A stretch of 64,000 nucleotides of DNA from Pisaster brevispinus. Taxonomy: Eukaryota > Echinodermata > Asteroidea > Forcipulatida > Asteriidae. The DNA is taken from assembly GCA_023634235.1 (NCBI GenBank), contig JAMKCF010000006.1, forward strand, positions 5,053,421-5,117,420. Direction: 5' to 3'. The translations under genes and the position numbers were made by a program. How positions within the stretch are numbered: position 1 is the stretch's first letter; each line of letters begins with the position of its first letter. This document shows, piece after piece, positions 60,201 to 64,000 of the stretch. The notes beneath the pieces are model-generated. The model saw only the letters and a list, made by a program, of their open reading frames with translations, had not been told where the DNA came from and ran no database searches.

Positions 60201-61120
60201 TGTAGTTTTGTATTTTCTGGTGATGCACAGAGTCTGTAAACGTCCTGAATTGTAACATCTAAGAGGTTCTGGGTCTAGAATAAGGGGGGGGGGGGGGACC
60301 TGGCCCGCAAGCCAATTTCAGGAAACTTTTACATTTGGCAAATGTCATCCTTGATTGTAAGTATGAGGTCTGAAGTAGTGAAGAAACACCAATTGCAAAA
60401 ACATTTAGCATTAGAAATGGATCTCAAACTGTTTTCAACTATATTTTTGTTGCTCTCAGCCTCTTTCTCATGGGTATATCAATCCATACTTGTCAATCAT
60501 AACCCCTAGCACTGTTCAAATTGATATGCAAAATGACGGCACAGTTAAGTTAGGTCTACGGTTGGTGCACTCTACTACAAATGAGTCATCAAGTCAAAAA
60601 AAAATCTGGTCCCATTTCCTTTGATCTTGCTACATGTGTAACTGCATGCAGTTTCGGGTGACTGCATAAATTGCGAATTGTTAAAGTGCGATCGTGTAAA
60701 AATACTAGCATCTTTATAATGGTGCTAAACGCCCCTCAAGCACTTGCGATTTTCAACATGCAAACGCAGTCACTTTCAGGGGCCAGTCAAAATTGTTTGT
60801 CAGAGTCGACTTTCCAGGCCAGTTATTAACAAGTGGGATTGATACGGCGTGCCGCCCATGGGAAAGAAGTGGAGTTTCTTTGGCTTTGTTGAACAATTTC
60901 TTCTTCTTGGCTACTCAACCTAAAGAAGCTGGAGGACCCCGGCTAGGTCCAGAAACTTACAGAGACTGTGGAGAGGTTTGGAGGGGGAGCTTTCCTGAAG
61001 AAGATGGCATCACAAATCGCCTGGCAAGGTAGCTCATCCTCTGGGTGCACGGTGAACAGCGGTGAGTCCCATCGGTGTCTGGACTCCGGTGGCTCAAACC
61101 GCATTACCAACGCATCAAAG
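57259..61120 (-). CDS. KTI12: KTI12, Elongator-associated protein, C-terminal exons (153 aa seen)
   Basis: Exons on the minus strand are 61120-60961, 58598-58536, 57958-57849 and 57388-57259 (stop at 57261-57259). KTI12 is a P-loop protein that works with Elongator in wobble-uridine modification of tRNA. Recognised blocks are RFEPPESRHRWDSPLF, FFRKAPPPNLSTVS, QPLSATNFLHELDKITQEIV, LIVAQKTSLPGDQISIP, and AAELQRIRRQFITYTKMHP near the end. All align in order with the C-terminal half of human KTI12. The first three exons have clear GT-AG borders and agreeing phases. The last junction is less certain: donor 57848 with acceptor 57389 keeps the frame but adds about 7 residues; another acceptor AG lies at 57436-57437. 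Human KTI12 is a single-exon gene of 354 aa, whereas this one is split. The N-terminal ATPase part was not found up to 64 kb and is probably outside the window. Confidence 0.9.
58165..58480. repeat. Two family A SINEs head to head, forming a long palindrome
   Basis: The left copy (58165-58260) is on the minus strand and has TTGGGTTGAACAAAAGAAAA and CCAATTGAGCTATCTAGCC. The right copy (58378-58480) is on the plus strand and has GGGCTAGATAACTCAGTTGG, GGTTCAAATCC and TTTCTTTAGTTCAACCCAAA. The words CTAATGTTGGCGGTC and GGGAGACCGCCAACATTAGG in between extend the palindrome. It lies in the KTI12 intron between 57958 and 58536. Confidence 0.85.
58640..58978 (-). repeat. tRNA-derived SINE, family B, next to a KTI12 splice acceptor
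   Basis: The minus-strand head is GTGTCGTGGCCGAGCAGTAA...GTGTGGGTTCGATTCCCGGT, followed by the same body order as the copy at 55000. It lies on the same strand as KTI12, and its 3' end is about 40 bp upstream of the exon that starts at 58598. Confidence 0.8.
60200..60274 (-). CDS. Candidate in-frame cassette exon of KTI12 (25 aa)
   Basis: On the minus strand a 75-bp segment is bordered by CTAG and GTTT and is open in the KTI12 frame, with phase 0 at both sides. Its translation begins TQNLLDVTIQDVYRL. The neighbouring exons join without it to give STVS-QPLS, which fits human KTI12, so it would be an insertion. A chance open segment is quite possible. Confidence 0.3.
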
Positions 61121-61504
61121 CTGAGATTCAAATTAAAGTTGGACCTTTTTTTATTTCTCATGGGAAAAAGCTTCACCTTATTCCAGAAAAAAAAAATTAA
61201 CAAAGATTGACAGTCCAGATAGAACAAATTGATTAGTTATCGATTGACTTCCATCTTGTTTTCAATATAGACAACCAAACTGAGGCGCAGAGCAAGAGAT
61301 AGTCCGTATCCTTTTTAAAGAATGGTAACAAAATATATGGGATTCAGACAAAGAAAGGCTACTGTGGGTCAATCCTCTAATATCCTCCTCTCCTATGTCA
61401 CTTCTTGCCAACATGTTTGGAGCTATGATTGGAATGCCTGATCAACTGATAAGCAATGAGTCTAACCCACTTTTTTAATAAGGTCCACACACTGCACCCG
61501 CGGG

Positions 61505-62290
61505 AAACCTGACTCCAAGATGAAAAATGTGGGATCGTCAAAAGGAGGTTATGACATTGTTAGTAAAAGCGAACTGTTACTATATATCACTCTAAGTTTC
61601 AACAAACAATATGACAATAAATCTAAAAGATTGCACCTGTGGGGAAAGTGGATATTGAGTTGTTCGAAATTTTCTGGGAAAATGAACATTTGTTTGCAGT
61701 ATTGCCTTGAACTTTAAACTCTGACTCCAAGATAAAAAATTAGGGATCGTCAAAAGGAGGTTATGACATTGTTAGTAAAAGCGAACTGTTACTTTAAATT
61801 ACTCCAAGTTACAACAAACAACATAACAATATATTTAAAGATTGCACCTGTTGGAAAAGTGGATATTGAGTTGTTCGAAATTTTCTGGGAAAATGAACAT
61901 TTGTTTGCAGTATTTCCTTGAACTTTAAACTCTGACTCCAAGATAAAAAATTAGGGATCATCAAAAGGAGGTTATGACATTGTTAGTAAAAGCGGACTGT
62001 TACTTTAAATTACTCCAAGTTACAATAAACAACATAACAATATATTTAAAGATTGCACCTGTTGGAAAAGTGGATATTGTGGCGTTCAAAATTTTCCGGG
62101 AAATTAAATATTTTTTTGCAGTATTTCCTTGAACCTTGAACTCTGACTCCAAGATAAAAAATGTGGGATTGTCAAAGGAGGTTACGACATTGTTTGTAAA
62201 AGTGAACTGTTACTTTAAATTACTCTAAATTCCAATTAACAACATGACAATAAATTTTAAGGTTTAAATTTAAAGATTTAACAAATTTCT
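61505..62290. repeat. 211-bp tandem repeat, about 3.7 units
   Basis: GACTCCAAGAT starts at 61511, 61723, 61934 and 62145 (spacings 212, 211, 211). Units share TCAAAAGGAGGTTATGACAT, AAAGCGAACTGTTACT and TTGAGTTGTTCGAAATTTTC. The last unit is truncated and more diverged. It lies upstream of the first seen KTI12 exon, so probably in an intron. Confidence 0.9.
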
Positions 62291-63225
62291 CTTATGAACC
62301 AGTATGTACACAATATCACTCTGTTTCCTTGTATTAAATGAAAACAAATTCATTACATCAACGATGATTAATAAACAAAGAGAACTAATTTGTTTAGATA
62401 TGTTTTTTCATTAAACTATAAAAACAAATGTGATCATCATGGGGTTTTAGGAGGAAGCGAAAATTGTGAAACCCCGTGCCAAAATCAGGCACTAATCAGA
62501 AAAGTTTGAAATGACATTAAAAGTAGAGAAAACCAAAACAACACCCATGATATCAAAAGTCTGAAACATTTTGTTTGATAAGAAATGCTCACAACATGTA
62601 GGCCCTAGTTGGTTGATATCTAATGAGCAAATAAAACCCAGTTTTGACTGGTTTGGGCAGTAAGTGCCTGGTTTTGGCGTGGAGCGTCACATATGTATGC
62701 CACTCCTCCAGCTTTCAACACACCTCTGCACAATGCAGGTCTACCATTTCCACCATATCGGGAGTCAATTCCTTTGTGTACATTTTGACTCCCAAAATGG
62801 CGGACACTGAATAAGCACGACATGTAAAGTGCGCTGCCCATCATACAAAGGGGTCATGACACACACCTGCCAACATTTGAAATCTAAAAATCGTAATCTA
62901 AAAAATCAATTAAACAGAGCTGGAGAGCAGATTGTCCAGGATGAACTGCCAGAAGGCCCCTGAAAGGGTACGGGATTTGGGCTCATTTAGACCTACAGCA
63001 GACCACGACCTCTGGTTTGTGAAATAGCGCCCTCACGTTATAGAGTCTTCTAATTTCAAATGGTGTCTGCCTCAAGACAGCTTTGGGGCTTTTTTTGGGG
63101 GGGGGAGGGATTAATAAATATTGACTTATCCCCTGCAGACTAGGATGCCCTGGATTTGACTGGTGTGTTGTTAAAACTCAGAAATTGGGACAATCCTGGG
63201 AAGAACAGGATACATGTACTTGGCA
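62291..63225. other. No exon recognised; probably KTI12 intron
   Basis: AT-rich with no conserved translation. It includes a family 3 foldback (62735-62825), a G tract near 63096 and AATAGCGCCCTCACGTTATA near 63026. A minus-strand open segment near 62925-62968 after CCCTTTCAG encodes nothing I can relate to KTI12. Confidence 0.4.
62735..62825. repeat. Foldback repeat, family 3
   Basis: CCACCATATCGGGAGTCAAT on the left is answered by ACATTTTGACTCCCAAAATG on the right, with TGTGTACAT shared with the copy at 14985. Confidence 0.65.
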
Positions 63226-63421
63226 GGGCCCAATTTCATGAAGTTGTTTAGCAGATAATCACACTTAGCAAAGAAAAATCTTGCTTAGGAGAAACAGGTT
63301 ACCAGCCAATAAACCATGTAAACTCTAATGCTTGTGACTGGTTCCCTGCTATTTTTCTTGGCTAAGCATAAAAATTTGCTAAGCACCATTTTCTGCATAA
63401 CAGCTTTATGAAATTGGCCCC
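63226..63421. repeat. Foldback repeat, family 1, with both ends
   Basis: Begins GGGCCCAATTTCATGAAGTT and ends AGCTTTATGAAATTGGCCCC, inverted termini of about 20 bp. Inner arms are AGGTTACCAGCCAATAAACC and GACTGGTTCCCTGC. It is the clearest copy of the family in the window. Confidence 0.85.
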
Positions 63422-63963
63422 TTGTATATACACAACCAACCTGCACAAAAAAAGTCATAAGTTTAGCTGGCCACATTGGGAACACTCTTAATGTAATGAC
63501 GGGTTAATGCTCTGTAAGGGATTTTGTGCTAGTTCGTTATGTGCTTTTGTCCAACTTGGCAAACAATCAAATAAGCAAGGGAAGTGTCTGGTACAACTTC
63601 CTTGTAGATGTAGTTCAGGCAGAGATATCGTTTTAAGTATGACAATTGACTGTATTTTAGACCGCCGCTTCCATCAGCCAAATTTCTTGCATCACAGTAA
63701 CGGATGATCTTATTTTGAATGCTTGTATGGTGTTTTCTTGTATCAATGGCCAATTAAATAACAACAATAACAATGGAAAAACACTTGTTTTTACTTTTTT
63801 CCAGTACATATGGTTCACACACATGCCATCATGCCATCAAAAATACTGCGAATCAGTCCAGGTATCAAGAGTTTATAAGATTTCAGATTTTTTACAAGTT
63901 TTTCTCCCCCCATCATTAGAGAGGTTTTGCAAGTCTATGGATACATATATGAATAGTGTGCAG

Positions 63964-64000
63964 AGTACCAGCCAAAAATTGTACATATGTTACATGGTAT
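63964..64000. repeat. Foldback family 1, cut by the window edge
   Basis: GTACCAGCCAAAAATTGTAC, then ATATGTTACATGGTAT, follows the ACCAGCCAAA-TGTCACATG order of the family. The rest lies outside the window. Confidence 0.45.

Noticed and set aside
60793..61032. 79-codon plus-strand frame
   Set aside because: It is the shadow of the KTI12 exon on the minus strand.

Overview
This window is nuclear DNA of an animal. It has spliced genes with GT-AG introns, long AT-rich intergenic stretches, tRNA-derived SINEs, many small foldback repeats and many poly(C)/poly(G) tracts. I see no operons, bacterial ribosome binding sites or CRISPR arrays. The gene set and the small palindromic repeats whose ends read GGGCCCAATTTCAT suggest a deuterostome invertebrate, most likely an echinoderm (perhaps a sea star). 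That assignment is inference, not proof.

Four protein genes can be supported from conserved exon translations and splice sites. (1) 18.4-22.0 kb, plus strand: an ISOC1/ISOC2-type isochorismatase-domain protein, 5 exons, 198 aa, with the Asp-Lys-Cys catalytic set. (2) 30.5-31.7 kb, minus strand: a complexin-like SNARE regulator, 2 coding exons, 113 aa, ending in a CAAX box. (3) 40.0-52.0 kb, plus strand: PRPF3, the U4/U6 snRNP protein, complete in 13 exons, 673 aa. (4) 57.3-61.1 kb, minus strand: the C-terminal part of KTI12, the Elongator-associated protein, in at least 4 exons; its N-terminal exons are not found and probably lie beyond 64 kb. The four genes work in unrelated processes (metabolic hydrolase, synaptic release, splicing, tRNA modification), so this is an ordinary gene neighbourhood and not a functional cluster. 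ISOC and complexin are convergent, complexin and PRPF3 divergent, and PRPF3 and KTI12 convergent.

Layout. 1-0.8 kb: tandem satellite with a 247-bp higher-order unit. 0.8-18.4 kb: gene-poor, with foldback repeats, small tandem repeats and homopolymer tracts. 18.4-23.6 kb: ISOC gene and its probable 3' region. 24.8-26.6 kb: broken BEL/Pao-type LTR retroelement remnant. 26.6-30.4 kb: AT-rich, perhaps partly complexin 3' UTR. 31.7-38.2 kb: AT-rich, no gene recognised. 38.2-39.5 kb: a 1.27-kb nested foldback element holding an array of hairpin-forming 96-bp units and an 11-bp self-complementary minisatellite, the most unusual structure here. 40-52 kb: PRPF3. 52.2-57.2 kb: no gene, one SINE. 57.3-61.1 kb: KTI12, with SINEs in its introns. 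61.5-62.3 kb: 211-bp tandem repeat. 62.3-64 kb: foldback repeats.
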